A stretch of DNA of 64,000 nt from Lacrimispora sp. 210928-DFI.3.58 (GTDB lineage Bacteria > Bacillota > Clostridia > Lachnospirales > Lachnospiraceae). Every line of letters begins with the position of its first letter. Positions within the stretch are counted from its first letter, which is position 1. The notes beneath the pieces are model-generated. The model was not told the origin of the DNA, made no database searches, and was given only the letters and a program-made list of their open reading frames with translations. The position numbers and the translations under genes were made by a program. Shown piece by piece: positions 15,812-24,418 of this stretch. The stretch is from assembly GCF_020554865.1 (NCBI RefSeq), contig NZ_JAJCIC010000025.1:1-64000 (forward strand). The letters run 5' to 3'.

Positions 15812-17026
15812 ATGGAACAGGAGCATTTTAACGAAAGTATTTATAATGAAGAAATTCTGGAGGACTTAAAGAAAAACAGGATCGATCATATGACCTATCT
15901 TCCGGGCATGGAGGTTCTCCGGTCTGACATCATGGACAGAGTGGTCACAGCAGCCAAAAATTATGACTGCGGCAGATATACAGAAGGGGATGTGCGCCGC
16001 GCCCTGGCACATGACAACCGCACTCCGGAGGATTTTGCCGCCCTTCTCTCCCCTGCCGCCCTTCCTCTTCTGGAGGAGATCGCCCAGGAGGCCCGCAGGG
16101 AGACGCGCAAGCATTTCGGCAACAGCGTCAACATGTTCACTCCCCTTTACATTGCCAACTACTGCGCCAATTACTGCATCTACTGCGGCTTTAACTGCCA
16201 CAACAAGATCAACCGCGCAAAGCTGACGCCGGATCAGATCCGCCTGGAAATGGAAGCCATCGCCAAAACAGGGCTCCAGGAGATTCTGATCCTGACAGGG
16301 GAAAGCCGTGAGAAATCGGATGTGGCCTACATTGGAGAAGCATGTAAGATCGCAAGAGAGTATTTTAAGGTCATCGGGCTGGAGATCTATCCCATGAATT
16401 CCGATGAGTATGCCTACCTCCATAAATGCGGTGCGGACTACGTTACCGTCTTCCAGGAGACCTACAACTCCGACAAATATGAATCACTGCACCTTGCCGG
16501 GCACAAACGGATCTTTCCCTACCGCATCAATGCTCAGGAGCGCGCTCTCATGGGCGGCATGAGGGGCGTGGGCTTCGGCGCCCTGCTGGGCCTGGACGAC
16601 TTCCGGAAAGATGCATTTGCCACGGGTATCCACGCCTATCTGCTGCAGCGCAAATATCCCCATGCCGAGATCGCATTTTCCTGCCCCAGACTGCGCCCCA
16701 TCATCAACAATGACAGGATCAATCCCATGGATGTCCACGAGCCCCAGCTTCTGCAGGTAGTCTGCGCCTACCGCCTGTTCATGCCCTTTGCCTCCATCAC
16801 GGTTTCCACAAGGGAATGCGCCCGTGTCCGTGACAATCTGGTAAATATCGCTGCCACCAAAATTTCTGCCGGTGTCAGCACCGGGATCGGCGAGCACTCC
16901 GATGAAATCAAGACGAAAGGAGACGACCAGTTTGAGATCTCAGACGGAAGATCCGTGGATGAGGTCTATCACGCTCTCTTAGAGCATGAGCTCCAGCCGG
17001 TCATGAACGATTATGTGTATGTCTGA
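15812..17026 (+). CDS. thiH: Tyrosine lyase ThiH (radical SAM)
   Basis: ThiH cleaves L-tyrosine to dehydroglycine and p-cresol, supplying the glycine-derived part of the thiazole in anaerobes. The 404-residue protein has the radical SAM cluster motif CANYCIYC (C118, C122, C125) and the ThiH/BATS-type C-terminal region. AGGAGG precedes the ATG. Its stop codon overlaps the start of thiE. Using ThiH rather than the oxygen-dependent glycine oxidase ThiO fits an anaerobe. Confidence 0.96.
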   Translation: MEQEHFNESIYNEEILEDLKKNRIDHMTYLPGMEVLRSDIMDRVVTAAKNYDCGRYTEGDVRRALAHDNRTPEDFAALLSPAALPLLEEIAQEARRETRKHFGNSVNMFTPLYIANYCANYCIYCGFNCHNKINRAKLTPDQIRLEMEAIAKTGLQEILILTGESREKSDVAYIGEACKIAREYFKVIGLEIYPMNSDEYAYLHKCGADYVTVFQETYNSDKYESLHLAGHKRIFPYRINAQERALMGGMRGVGFGALLGLDDFRKDAFATGIHAYLLQRKYPHAEIAFSCPRLRPIINNDRINPMDVHEPQLLQVVCAYRLFMPFASITVSTRECARVRDNLVNIAATKISAGVSTGIGEHSDEIKTKGDDQFEISDGRSVDEVYHALLEHELQPVMNDYVYV

Positions 17027-17579
17027 TATCATTGCAGTCACGAACCGCCAGCTCTGCACCCGCCCCTTTTTGGAGCAGATGGAGCGCGTCTGCCTCTCCC
17101 GTCCAAAGGCAGTGATCCTGCGCGAAAAGGATCTGCCGGAAGACCAGTATGAAAAACTTGCAAAGGAGGTACTGGCAATATGCAGGGCCCGCCAGGTGCC
17201 CTGTATCCTCCACACCTATCCGGAGGCTGCAAGGCATCTTGGCTGCAGGGCCATTCATCTTCCGCTGCCCCTGCTGCGGGAGTACGCCGGCAGACTGGAC
17301 GGCTTTCCTGTCATCGGAACCTCTGTCCACTCTGTGGAGGATGCCCTGGAAGCCCAAGGCTTAGGGGCCACCTACATGACCGCCGGACACATTTACGCTA
17401 CGGACTGCAAGAAGGGCCTTCCCCCCAGAGGCACTGAGTTCCTCCGCCAGGTGTGCGGACAGGTTCACATTCCCGTTTATGCCATCGGCGGTATTAAACC
17501 GGATAAGAGGCAGATCCATGAGGTGATGGCCTGCGGCGCGGCAGGGGGATGTGTGATGTCGGGGATGATGACGCTCTAA
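17013..17579 (+). CDS. thiE: Thiamine phosphate synthase (ThiE/TenI family)
   Basis: A 188-residue TIM-barrel protein of the ThiE/TenI family. ThiE joins HMP pyrophosphate and thiazole phosphate to thiamine phosphate. AVILREKDL, the GTSVHSVEDA segment, GHIYATDCKKGLPPRG and YAIGGI are the family stretches; the strongly conserved GHI-ATDCKKGL part supports thiamine-related function, though TenI-like thiazole tautomerase cannot be excluded. It is slightly short for ThiE. Two candidate ATGs (17013, 17019) lie inside the end of thiH, implying coupling. Its end overlaps pxpA on the other strand by 4 bases, so there is no room for a dedicated terminator. Confidence 0.8.
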   Translation: MCMSDIIAVTNRQLCTRPFLEQMERVCLSRPKAVILREKDLPEDQYEKLAKEVLAICRARQVPCILHTYPEAARHLGCRAIHLPLPLLREYAGRLDGFPVIGTSVHSVEDALEAQGLGATYMTAGHIYATDCKKGLPPRGTEFLRQVCGQVHIPVYAIGGIKPDKRQIHEVMACGAAGGCVMSGMMTL

Positions 17580-18331
17580 AAAGCCTGCACTTCCACCCCC
17601 GCCTTCTCCAGTGCCCCGCGTATCCTCTGTACAAACGCCAAAGCCTTGGGGCTGTCACCGTGGACGCATACGGAATCCGCCTGTATGGAGATCTCGGTTC
17701 CGTCTACCGCGGTAACAGTCCCCTCCTTCGCCATGCGGATCACACGGCCCACGGCATAGTCCTCATCCTCGATCATAGCCCCCGGCATAGTCCTGGGGAC
17801 CAGGGAGCCGTCAGCCTGGTAGCCCCGGTCGGCAAACACCTCGCTGGCATAGGGCAGACCGGTATCCTCTGCCGCGCGTATCATCTGGCTTCCGCTCAGA
17901 GCCAGCAGCACCAGTGTCTTGTCCACTGCCCTCACTGCCTCGCAGACAGCTCTTGCCAGGTCATAATCCTTTCCTGCCATGTTATAGAGGGCGCCGTGGG
18001 GCTTTACATGGTTCAGCCTGAGGCCTGCTCCGTCACAGAAGGCCTTTAAGGCGCCGATCTGATACTGGACATATGCCTTTGCCTCCTCCGGCTTCAAAGT
18101 CATATTCCGGCGGCCAAAGCCCATAAGGTCCGGCAGGCCCGGATGGGCTCCTATGTGGACACGGTTTTCGCGGCACAGCTTTACAGTCCTTGCCATTACC
18201 ATGGGATCGCCGCCGTGAAAGCCGCAGGCCACATTGGCCGAGGTAACATAAGGGATGACCTCCTCATCCATGCCGATCCGGTATGCCCCAAAGCTTTCTC
18301 CCAGATCGCAGTTCAAATCAATTTTTGACAT
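17576..18331 (-). CDS. pxpA: 5-oxoprolinase subunit A (LamB/YcsF family)
   Basis: PxpA is one of three subunits of the prokaryotic ATP-dependent 5-oxoprolinase that opens pyroglutamate to glutamate. The 251-residue protein starts with the family signature IDLNCDLGESFG and contains SANVACGFHGGDP, GAHPGLPD and HVKPHGALYN, with metal- or substrate-binding histidines and aspartates. AAGGAG precedes the ATG. It is the last gene of a co-directional run containing pxpB and pxpC and is separated from them by the DUF1445 gene, which is unusual compared with the common pxpBCA order. Confidence 0.93.
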   Translation of the reverse strand: MSKIDLNCDLGESFGAYRIGMDEEVIPYVTSANVACGFHGGDPMVMARTVKLCRENRVHIGAHPGLPDLMGFGRRNMTLKPEEAKAYVQYQIGALKAFCDGAGLRLNHVKPHGALYNMAGKDYDLARAVCEAVRAVDKTLVLLALSGSQMIRAAEDTGLPYASEVFADRGYQADGSLVPRTMPGAMIEDEDYAVGRVIRMAKEGTVTAVDGTEISIQADSVCVHGDSPKALAFVQRIRGALEKAGVEVQAF

Positions 18332-18373
18332 ATATCCCAGCTCCTTTTTCTTTCCACATGCAGTTTGCCTTTT

Positions 18374-19171
18374 TTACAGCTTCAGCTGCACATTTTTCAC
18401 ATCCGTAATAAACATATGCCCTGGGGCATGGGTGATGGCAAATGGGGGCTTTGAGCTCATAAGCACTGCCTGGGGCGTCACGCCGCAGGGCCAGAACACC
18501 GGAGCCTCCCCCTCATGGATCGTGACCATGTCGCCAAAATCAGGGTGCTCCAGATCCGTGATCCCGATCGCCTCCGGGGCCCCGATATGCACCGGGGCTC
18601 CATGGACCCTGGGCATGGCTGCCGTGATCGCCACAGCCGCCGGTATCTGGCGGTATGGAATGGGCCGCATGCTGACGACCATGTTCCCTGAAAATATGCC
18701 TGCAGGGGCACAGGGGATGTTGGTCTTATACATAGGCACATTGACCCCCTCCTCTATCTGCCTTACGGGGATCCCTGCCTCCAAAAGCTCTGACTCAAAG
18801 GAAAAGCTGCACCCGATCAGAAAGCTTACAAGCTCCCTATGAGGATCCTCAAAATACCGGGAGACATCGGTGCATTCCTCTGTCAGTTTTCCGTACTCAT
18901 ATACCCGGTATCCGGGGATATCCCTGGCAATATCGCTTCCCCTGCCAAATTCTGCAAAGGTCCTGCTCCCTCCGTCTGCCACCTCCAGAAGGGGGCAGGC
19001 CTTGGGATTTCTCTGGCAGAACAGCAAAAAGTCCCATGCCAGCTCCTTTGGGAGCACCACCAGGTTTCCCTGGGCATAGCCGCTGCACATTCCCGTTGTG
19101 GGCGATGTGATCCTGCCCTCCCGTATCAGCCTGCGAACCTCTGACGGTTTCCAATCTCCATATCCGGCCAT
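18374..19171 (-). CDS. DUF1445/UPF0317 D-glutamate cyclase-family protein (putative hydro-lyase)
   Basis: A 265-residue cytoplasmic protein of the UPF0317 (DUF1445) family, often labelled putative hydro-lyase. Family stretches seen are SPTTGMCSGYAQGNLVVLPK, the CPLLEV segment, YRVYEYGK, LIGCSFSFE, VNVPMYKTNIPC, VSMRPIP and HAPGHMFITD. Human mitochondrial D-glutamate cyclase (DGLUCY) is described as carrying a DUF1445-type N-terminal part and a DUF4392 C-terminal part; here the DUF4392 part is a separate gene at 21051 in the same run. The activity of isolated DUF1445 proteins is not settled. Ribosome site GAGGAGG. Placement between pxpC and pxpA suggests a step in 5-oxoproline metabolism. Confidence 0.85.
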   Translation of the reverse strand: MAGYGDWKPSEVRRLIREGRITSPTTGMCSGYAQGNLVVLPKELAWDFLLFCQRNPKACPLLEVADGGSRTFAEFGRGSDIARDIPGYRVYEYGKLTEECTDVSRYFEDPHRELVSFLIGCSFSFESELLEAGIPVRQIEEGVNVPMYKTNIPCAPAGIFSGNMVVSMRPIPYRQIPAAVAITAAMPRVHGAPVHIGAPEAIGITDLEHPDFGDMVTIHEGEAPVFWPCGVTPQAVLMSSKPPFAITHAPGHMFITDVKNVQLKL

Positions 19172-19241
19172 CTTTTCTTCCTCCTCGCGCAGTTCGTCTT
19201 TTCATAGATCTTGAGTTTCCATATTTTGTACTATGTCTTTC

Positions 19242-20258
19242 TCACCTCTGTTTACGCCCTTCTGCACTCCCAAACCGGCTGCGGATCCATTCAAGCTTTT
19301 CTGCCTCCCGTCTGCAGGCGGCGATCCCCTCCTCCGGGGTCACAAACTTGAAGGCTGCCTGCTCCCCCGGCCTCAGCTGCGCCAGGGCCGGGATATCTGT
19401 GCTGATAACGGTACCGATCTTCGCATAGCCCCCTGTTGTCTGGTGGTCTGCCAGCATCACTATAGGCATTCCGTCCGAGGATATCTGGACAGAACCCTCC
19501 ACAATGCCGTCCGATATGATGTCGGAGCCATGAAATGTACCCACAGCCGGACCGGAAAACCTGCAGGCCATCCTGTTGGAATCCGTTGTCAGCCTGTAAA
19601 AGCTCCTCTCAAAGGTATGAAGCCCTTCCTCTGTAAATGCCTCTGCCTGCGGTCCCGGCACTGCCCGCACCAGCACGGTACGCTGGGCTCCCATGATCCT
19701 GTATGGGTTGGAGGGCAGACGCAGCCATTCATTCTCCGGATCTGCAAGGGATAGAGGAGCTGTCTTTTTCTCCTTAAGCCCTCCGGCCGTCTCCAGCACA
19801 TCTCCTGCCTGAAGTGCCCGTCCCTCAAGCCCGCCAATGCGGCATTTCAGGTTGGTGGAGCGGCTTCCCATCACCAGGGGGACCCGGATGCCTCCATATA
19901 CAGCCAGATATCCCCGAAGTCCCCTGACAGCCGTTCCCATAGACAGCACATCTCCCGGTTCTGCTGTGACAGCGCAGTACATGGGAATAGGACTGCCGTT
20001 GAGCCTGGGATCCATATCGGCCCCGGTGAGGGCGATCACCTCCCTGGTGGTAAAGCCGATCTTTCCGCCCTTTAGGGTAAACTCCAGCACTGCCTGACCA
20101 CTGTCTCCTGTTTTCTCATTTCCCGCCAGGATATTTCCCAGTTCCATTGCATATTTGTCACATGCGCCGCTTTCCTGATATCCAAAGGCCGCAAAGCCCC
20201 TTCTTCCCCGGTCCTGGACCGTAGTCAGCGGGCCCGCTTCCATGATCTCCAATGCCAT
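19242..20258 (-). CDS. pxpC: 5-oxoprolinase subunit C (biotin-dependent carboxyltransferase-like)
   Basis: PxpC resembles half of urea amidolyase/allophanate hydrolase (KipA-type) and with PxpB activates 5-oxoproline for ring opening. The 338-residue protein has the family stretches GPLTTVQDRGRRG at the N-terminus, QESGACDKYAMELGN, ALTGAD, SSDGMPIVMLADHQTTGGY and the KIGTVIS segment. The start follows the pxpB stop after 6 bases, so the two are probably translated together. Confidence 0.92.
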   Translation of the reverse strand: MALEIMEAGPLTTVQDRGRRGFAAFGYQESGACDKYAMELGNILAGNEKTGDSGQAVLEFTLKGGKIGFTTREVIALTGADMDPRLNGSPIPMYCAVTAEPGDVLSMGTAVRGLRGYLAVYGGIRVPLVMGSRSTNLKCRIGGLEGRALQAGDVLETAGGLKEKKTAPLSLADPENEWLRLPSNPYRIMGAQRTVLVRAVPGPQAEAFTEEGLHTFERSFYRLTTDSNRMACRFSGPAVGTFHGSDIISDGIVEGSVQISSDGMPIVMLADHQTTGGYAKIGTVISTDIPALAQLRPGEQAAFKFVTPEEGIAACRREAEKLEWIRSRFGSAEGRKQR

Positions 20259-20264
20259 CCGGCC

Positions 20265-21005
20265 TCACCTCTTTTCCTTCGGGCGTACGCTCCAGCTTCC
20301 GGGATCGCGGCTGACCGTCTCGTATTCTTCCGGCCCCACTGGCACAAAGCGGATGGTATCCCCTGCTTCATAGAGCATGTTTCCCTCCCTCCCCGGAGCA
20401 AACAGCGTAAGCGGCGTCCGGCCGATCAGCTGCCAGCCTCCCGGAGACTCCATGGGATAGATGCCGGTCTGCTCCCCGCCGATCCCTACCGAGCCTGCGG
20501 GGATCCTGGTTCTGGGGCTTGTAAGCCTGGGAGTGGCAATGCGCTCATCCAATCCGCCCAGATAGGGGAAGCCGGGCAAAAAGCCCAGCATATAGATCCG
20601 GTAATCGCGTCCGCTGTGGATCCCTATGACCTCCTCCTCTGTCAGCCCTGCATGCTCTGCCACAAAGCTTAAGTCCTCGCCAAAGGCACCGCCGTAGCAG
20701 ACCGGGATCTCCACCAGCTTTCCTGCTGTCTGCTCATCCTGCTCCATCCCGGTCTCCAGCCTCTGCACAGCCTCTGAGACCCTCCTGTAATCCGTTACCA
20801 GGGGATCATAGCAGACCAAAAGGGAGGTAAATGCGGGTACCAGCTCCACAATACCCTCTATGCCCGCCCTGCGGATCCTCCTTTCCCAGCTCATCACACG
20901 GCAATTCACCGCCTCCTCGATCCGGCTGCCAAACTCCAGGAGAACCGCCCGGTCGCCCACAGGCTTCCGTTTTATTTCTGCCTTCCTCTCTGCCGCTATT
21001 TCCAC
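20265..21005 (-). CDS. pxpB: 5-oxoprolinase subunit B (KipI-like)
   Basis: PxpB (KipI/AHS1 family) pairs with PxpC. The 246-residue protein shows GDRAVLLEFG near the N-terminus, LVCYDPL, VEIPVCYGG, and the strongly conserved MLGFLPGFPYLGGLD followed by TPRTRIPAGSVGIGG-like sequence (here SPRTRIPAGSVGIGG), then PGGWQLIGRTP. The start is GTG at 21005 with GGGAGG upstream. In Bacillus the homologue KipI also inhibits the KinA kinase; no such partner is seen here, and the gene context supports oxoprolinase. Confidence 0.92.
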   Translation of the reverse strand: MEIAAERKAEIKRKPVGDRAVLLEFGSRIEEAVNCRVMSWERRIRRAGIEGIVELVPAFTSLLVCYDPLVTDYRRVSEAVQRLETGMEQDEQTAGKLVEIPVCYGGAFGEDLSFVAEHAGLTEEEVIGIHSGRDYRIYMLGFLPGFPYLGGLDERIATPRLTSPRTRIPAGSVGIGGEQTGIYPMESPGGWQLIGRTPLTLFAPGREGNMLYEAGDTIRFVPVGPEEYETVSRDPGSWSVRPKEKR

Positions 21006-21050
21006 GTTTTTTCCTCCCTCCTCTCCTGTTTTTGGCTCTGCCGTGTCTTC

Positions 21051-22115
21051 CTATGAAAAGAAGCCCTTTTCCAGCACCGGTCCAAACCAGTGGTCAGAAT
21101 TGTGGGAGTAGCGGAGCGCATAGGCGGTACACTGCCGCATCAGGCTCACCACACCCGTATTCATCCTGGTGTTAAAGCCGTCAATGCCTGGGATCAGGGA
21201 GCCCGTCATATCGATCATGCCGCTGCGGGAAGCCACCCGCATGAGCTCTGCCTCCAGCTCCTCCCTGTGCAGGATCTCCATATCCTTTTTCAGATAGGCA
21301 AGGGCTGCTATCATGCCATAGCAGCCCCAGTCTGAGCAGGTGGCTGTTATGATATGGTCAGCGGTGCTGGCAGCCAGTATTCCTCCGCCGCAGCCGCAGC
21401 AGCACTCTCCCGGCGCTGTAAAGGGCACGTATGTCCGGATGTGCTCCCCGATGGTGCCCATGCCGATCTCATTTCCCAGATCTCCTATTGCAATGCTCAG
21501 GATTTCCAGACTCCGCAGCTTATTCCACAGCACATCCGTCTTGGCCTCCAGTTCTGTAACATCCATGCCCGCCGCATTGTGGTAATGGCCCCCTTCATTG
21601 GCTCCCGGCGCTTCCACGGAGATCACAGCCGCCGGGGTCAGCTCTGCCAGGATCGCCTCTGCCTGACGTTGGGCTTCCTTCCTGTCCTTTGTGAAGCTTA
21701 AAACGCCCATGCTCAAGGGCAGCTCCATCACGGTCTTCATATCCTCATATATATGGAGCCCCACCACGCTGGCACATTTTTTTACTGCCTCCACACTGTC
21801 CGGAGGGCACAGGATGATGGGCTTTGCGTCAAAAGCCAGCACCAGCGCCCTGGCAAGCAGCATGGAGCTTACCATGCCGTCCATCTCCGGCACCCTGTGG
21901 GGCAGCAGCACAAACCCGGTCAGAATGAACACCGGATCACCCTTTCCCACTCTTTTGCAGAGAGCTTCCGCCGCCCTCATGGTAAGGGGCTCACCGGCCC
22001 AGGCCCTGCTCCCCGCATACAGGATACGGCACACGCCGTAGCCTCTGGGATCCAGATTCATCAGAGAATCCAGATTTTCCCCCACATTCCGCTTTTCCAA
22101 TCCTTCCCGATCCAT
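21051..22115 (-). CDS. DUF4392 protein, D-glutamate cyclase catalytic-type domain
   Basis: A 354-residue protein consisting of a DUF4392 (GLUCM-like) domain, the C-terminal part of the vertebrate mitochondrial D-glutamate cyclase that converts D-glutamate to 5-oxo-D-proline. It has LTGFVLLPHRVPEMDG, SVEAPGANEGGHYHNAAGMD, IAIGDLGNEIGMG and a cysteine/glycine-rich motif ECCCGCGGG followed by ATCSDWGCYG. It lies between the D-amino acid transaminase and pxpB with gaps of 33 and 45 bases, in the same direction. Family and context both point to D-glutamate/5-oxoproline turnover. Catalysis by this exact protein is inference. Confidence 0.82.
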   Translation of the reverse strand: MDREGLEKRNVGENLDSLMNLDPRGYGVCRILYAGSRAWAGEPLTMRAAEALCKRVGKGDPVFILTGFVLLPHRVPEMDGMVSSMLLARALVLAFDAKPIILCPPDSVEAVKKCASVVGLHIYEDMKTVMELPLSMGVLSFTKDRKEAQRQAEAILAELTPAAVISVEAPGANEGGHYHNAAGMDVTELEAKTDVLWNKLRSLEILSIAIGDLGNEIGMGTIGEHIRTYVPFTAPGECCCGCGGGILAASTADHIITATCSDWGCYGMIAALAYLKKDMEILHREELEAELMRVASRSGMIDMTGSLIPGIDGFNTRMNTGVVSLMRQCTAYALRYSHNSDHWFGPVLEKGFFS

Positions 22116-22148
22116 AGAAAGCTCCTTTCCGACCGTCCTTTCACAACC

Positions 22149-23003
22149 TCAAAAAATGCTGGTTTTTCCGGTATATTCCAGATATTCTCCGATGACAGCA
22201 TCCTGAATGGCCTTTAACGTCCCCCGATCCTTCCCTCCGGCCTCCCTGCCGTCCACCTGGCAGGCGTGAAGGCAGAAGTTGGAGGAGGAGGTGACAATGA
22301 TCTCGTCTGCATCCATCAGCTCATCCAGGGTAAATGCCCGCTCCATCACCTGGATCCCCAGACGGTAGCAGGCAGCGATCATATGGGTTTTGGATATTCC
22401 CCGCAGGATCAGATTGTCATTGGGATGAGAGAAAAACACTCCGTCCTTCAGGATGGACACATTGCTATGGGCGCACTCTGTCACCAGGTTTCCCCTGTGG
22501 AACACGGTCTCATCCACTCCCGCCCTCTTGGCCTCCTGGGCTGCCATAACCGACGGCAGCAGGTTCAGGGTCTTGATATTGCAGTGGTAAAACCTGGTAT
22601 CCTCCTTTGTCATCAGCTTGATGGGCACATCCGGGTCCCGCAGCTTATTTGGACGGATCATCACCCACAGCTTCCCCTTTATCTCCTCGTCGTACACATG
22701 GTTGCGGGAGGCTGCTCCCCTGGTCACCTGCCAATAGACAAAATGGGTATCTCCCTCCACCTTAGCCAGGAGGGAGGTCAGGAGCTCTCCCAGCTCCTCC
22801 TTTTCCATGGGGACCTTCATATCCAATGCCCTGGCACTAGAATAGAAGCGGTCCAGATGATCCTTCAACAGATACACCTTGTGGTTTCCGCCCACCGTGG
22901 CATCGTAGACACCGTCTCCGAAAAAGTGTACCCGGTCATTAAACGGCACCTGCAGCTCATCCGGGGTTCCCACTGCACCGTCATAATAAGCAAGCTCCTT
23001 CAT
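22149..23003 (-). CDS. dat: D-amino acid aminotransferase (fold type IV PLP enzyme)
   Basis: A 284-residue class IV aminotransferase. D-amino acid transaminase interconverts D-alanine/2-oxoglutarate and pyruvate/D-glutamate. The PLP lysine is K144 in CNIKTLNLLPSVMAAQEAK, very like the IKSLNLLPN stretch of Bacillus D-AAT; RVHFFGDGVYD, YWQVTRG, VTECAHSNVS, ILRGISK and IVTSSSNF are further matches. Branched-chain aminotransferases share the fold, but the SLNLLP-type active-site segment and the D-glutamate cyclase and oxoprolinase neighbours favour D-amino acids. It lies 56 bases after the kinase-like gene on the same strand. Confidence 0.85.
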   Translation of the reverse strand: MKELAYYDGAVGTPDELQVPFNDRVHFFGDGVYDATVGGNHKVYLLKDHLDRFYSSARALDMKVPMEKEELGELLTSLLAKVEGDTHFVYWQVTRGAASRNHVYDEEIKGKLWVMIRPNKLRDPDVPIKLMTKEDTRFYHCNIKTLNLLPSVMAAQEAKRAGVDETVFHRGNLVTECAHSNVSILKDGVFFSHPNDNLILRGISKTHMIAACYRLGIQVMERAFTLDELMDADEIIVTSSSNFCLHACQVDGREAGGKDRGTLKAIQDAVIGEYLEYTGKTSIF

Positions 23004-23059
23004 ATTCTATTACCTCCAATCTTTTTGTGGTCCCTCAGAATCTCCCTGCTCCAGGAAGG

Positions 23060-23707
23060 TTATCTTCCGGCCACCACTCCGAATTTCAGCCGCACATATT
23101 CCTTAATCAATGCCACGCTATTGTCCAATCCCAGACTTGCCGTATCCAGGCACAGATCGTAATTCTCCGGGTTTTTCCATTTTTTTCCTGTATGGTACAC
23201 ATAATATTCATTCCTGTACTTATCCAGGCGTTTAATATATTTTTCTGCCGCATCGCGCTTTATGCCCTGGCGCTCCATCTCCCGCTTTACCCGGCTCTCA
23301 TAAGGAGCGTCCAGATAAACCGTAAGCACATTGGGCTTATCCCGGAGCACAAAATCTGCTGCCCGGCCAATGCAGACATAGGATTCCTGCTCTAAAAGCT
23401 CCCGCAGCACCTTTGCCTGGTAGTTGAACAGATTCTGGTCCGACACAAAGTTTCCGCTCTCCGGCGGGATGATCTCACCATTATAGATGCGCTTGGACAC
23501 CCGGTACAGCAGCGTCTTTCTGGTGTTCTCATCGGCATTGGCAAAAATGGTCTCGTTGATGCCGCTGTTCTCCGAAGCCAGCCGCAAAAGCTTTCTGTCA
23601 TACACATCAATGCCGTAATCTGCCGCCAGCTTCTTACCGATATAGCTTCCCCCGCCGCTTCCGCAGGTCCTTGTGATCGCAATTGCAAAATAGTTCTGCT
23701 CTGACAT
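23060..23707 (-). CDS. Cytidylate kinase-like P-loop protein
   Basis: A 215-residue protein of the cytidylate-kinase-like family. The N-terminus FAIAITRTCGSGGGSYIGKK is a modified P-loop, followed by YDRKLLRLASENSG, a YVCIGRAADFVL strand and a lid-like region with VKREMERQGIKRDAAEKYI. Related proteins are frequent in clostridia and their substrate is mostly unknown; housekeeping cytidylate kinase has a canonical GPxGxGK P-loop that is missing here. ATG 23707 is preferred because AGGAGG is 8 bases upstream; ATG 23713 is too close to it. It lies 12 bases after livF and before dat. Confidence 0.8.
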   Translation of the reverse strand: MSEQNYFAIAITRTCGSGGGSYIGKKLAADYGIDVYDRKLLRLASENSGINETIFANADENTRKTLLYRVSKRIYNGEIIPPESGNFVSDQNLFNYQAKVLRELLEQESYVCIGRAADFVLRDKPNVLTVYLDAPYESRVKREMERQGIKRDAAEKYIKRLDKYRNEYYVYHTGKKWKNPENYDLCLDTASLGLDNSVALIKEYVRLKFGVVAGR

Positions 23708-23719
23708 ATCCATTTCCTC

Positions 23720-24418
23720 CTATTGTCCCAGATAGGCCTTTTTCACACGGGCATCATCCAAAAGCTCCTTTGCGCTTCCCTCGATGGAGATCCTTCCTGT
23801 CTCCAGCACATAGGCCCTGTTGGAGATGGCCAAGGCCATTTTCGCGTTCTGCTCCACCAGAAGGATGGTGATCCCCTTTTTATTTACTTCCTTAATAATG
23901 GAAAATATTTCCTTTACCAACAGAGGAGACAAGCCCATGGACGGCTCATCCATCAGGATCATCTTCGGCTTTGACATCAGGGCCCGGCCTACTGCCAGCA
24001 TCTGCTGCTCACCGCCGGAGAGAGTGCCCGCCAGCTGCCTGCGCCGCTCCCGAAGCCTTGGGAAACGCTCATACACATCTGCCATGGCAGCCTCCATGCC
24101 GCTTCCGTCTGCAAAGGCCCCCATTTCCAGGTTTTCCTCCACTGTCATCTGTGCAAAAATGTGGCGCCCCTCCGGCACATGGGCCAGCTTCAGGTTAATG
24201 ATCCTGCTGGGCTCCGTTTTTCTCAAATCTGCCCCGTCAAAGCGTATCTCCCCGCTGTCCGCCTTTTTCAGCCCCGAAATGGTCCGAAGGATCGTGGTCT
24301 TTCCTGCGCCGTTGGCACCGATGAGGGACACGATCTCCCCGTCATTTACCTTCAGGGAGACACCGTGGATGGCATGGACTGCGCCATAGGACACCTCCAG
24401 ATGATTGATCTCAAGCAT
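23720..24418 (-). CDS. livF: Branched-chain-type amino acid ABC transporter ATPase LivF
   Basis: A 232-residue ABC ATPase with Walker A GANGAGKTT, signature LSGGEQQ, Walker B LILMDEPSMGL and the C-terminal LETGRI stretch typical of LivF. Its ATG overlaps the last codons of livG by 8 bases, so translation is coupled. It energises import through LivH/LivM together with LivG at the cytoplasmic face of the membrane. Confidence 0.95.
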   Translation of the reverse strand: MLEINHLEVSYGAVHAIHGVSLKVNDGEIVSLIGANGAGKTTILRTISGLKKADSGEIRFDGADLRKTEPSRIINLKLAHVPEGRHIFAQMTVEENLEMGAFADGSGMEAAMADVYERFPRLRERRRQLAGTLSGGEQQMLAVGRALMSKPKMILMDEPSMGLSPLLVKEIFSIIKEVNKKGITILLVEQNAKMALAISNRAYVLETGRISIEGSAKELLDDARVKKAYLGQ

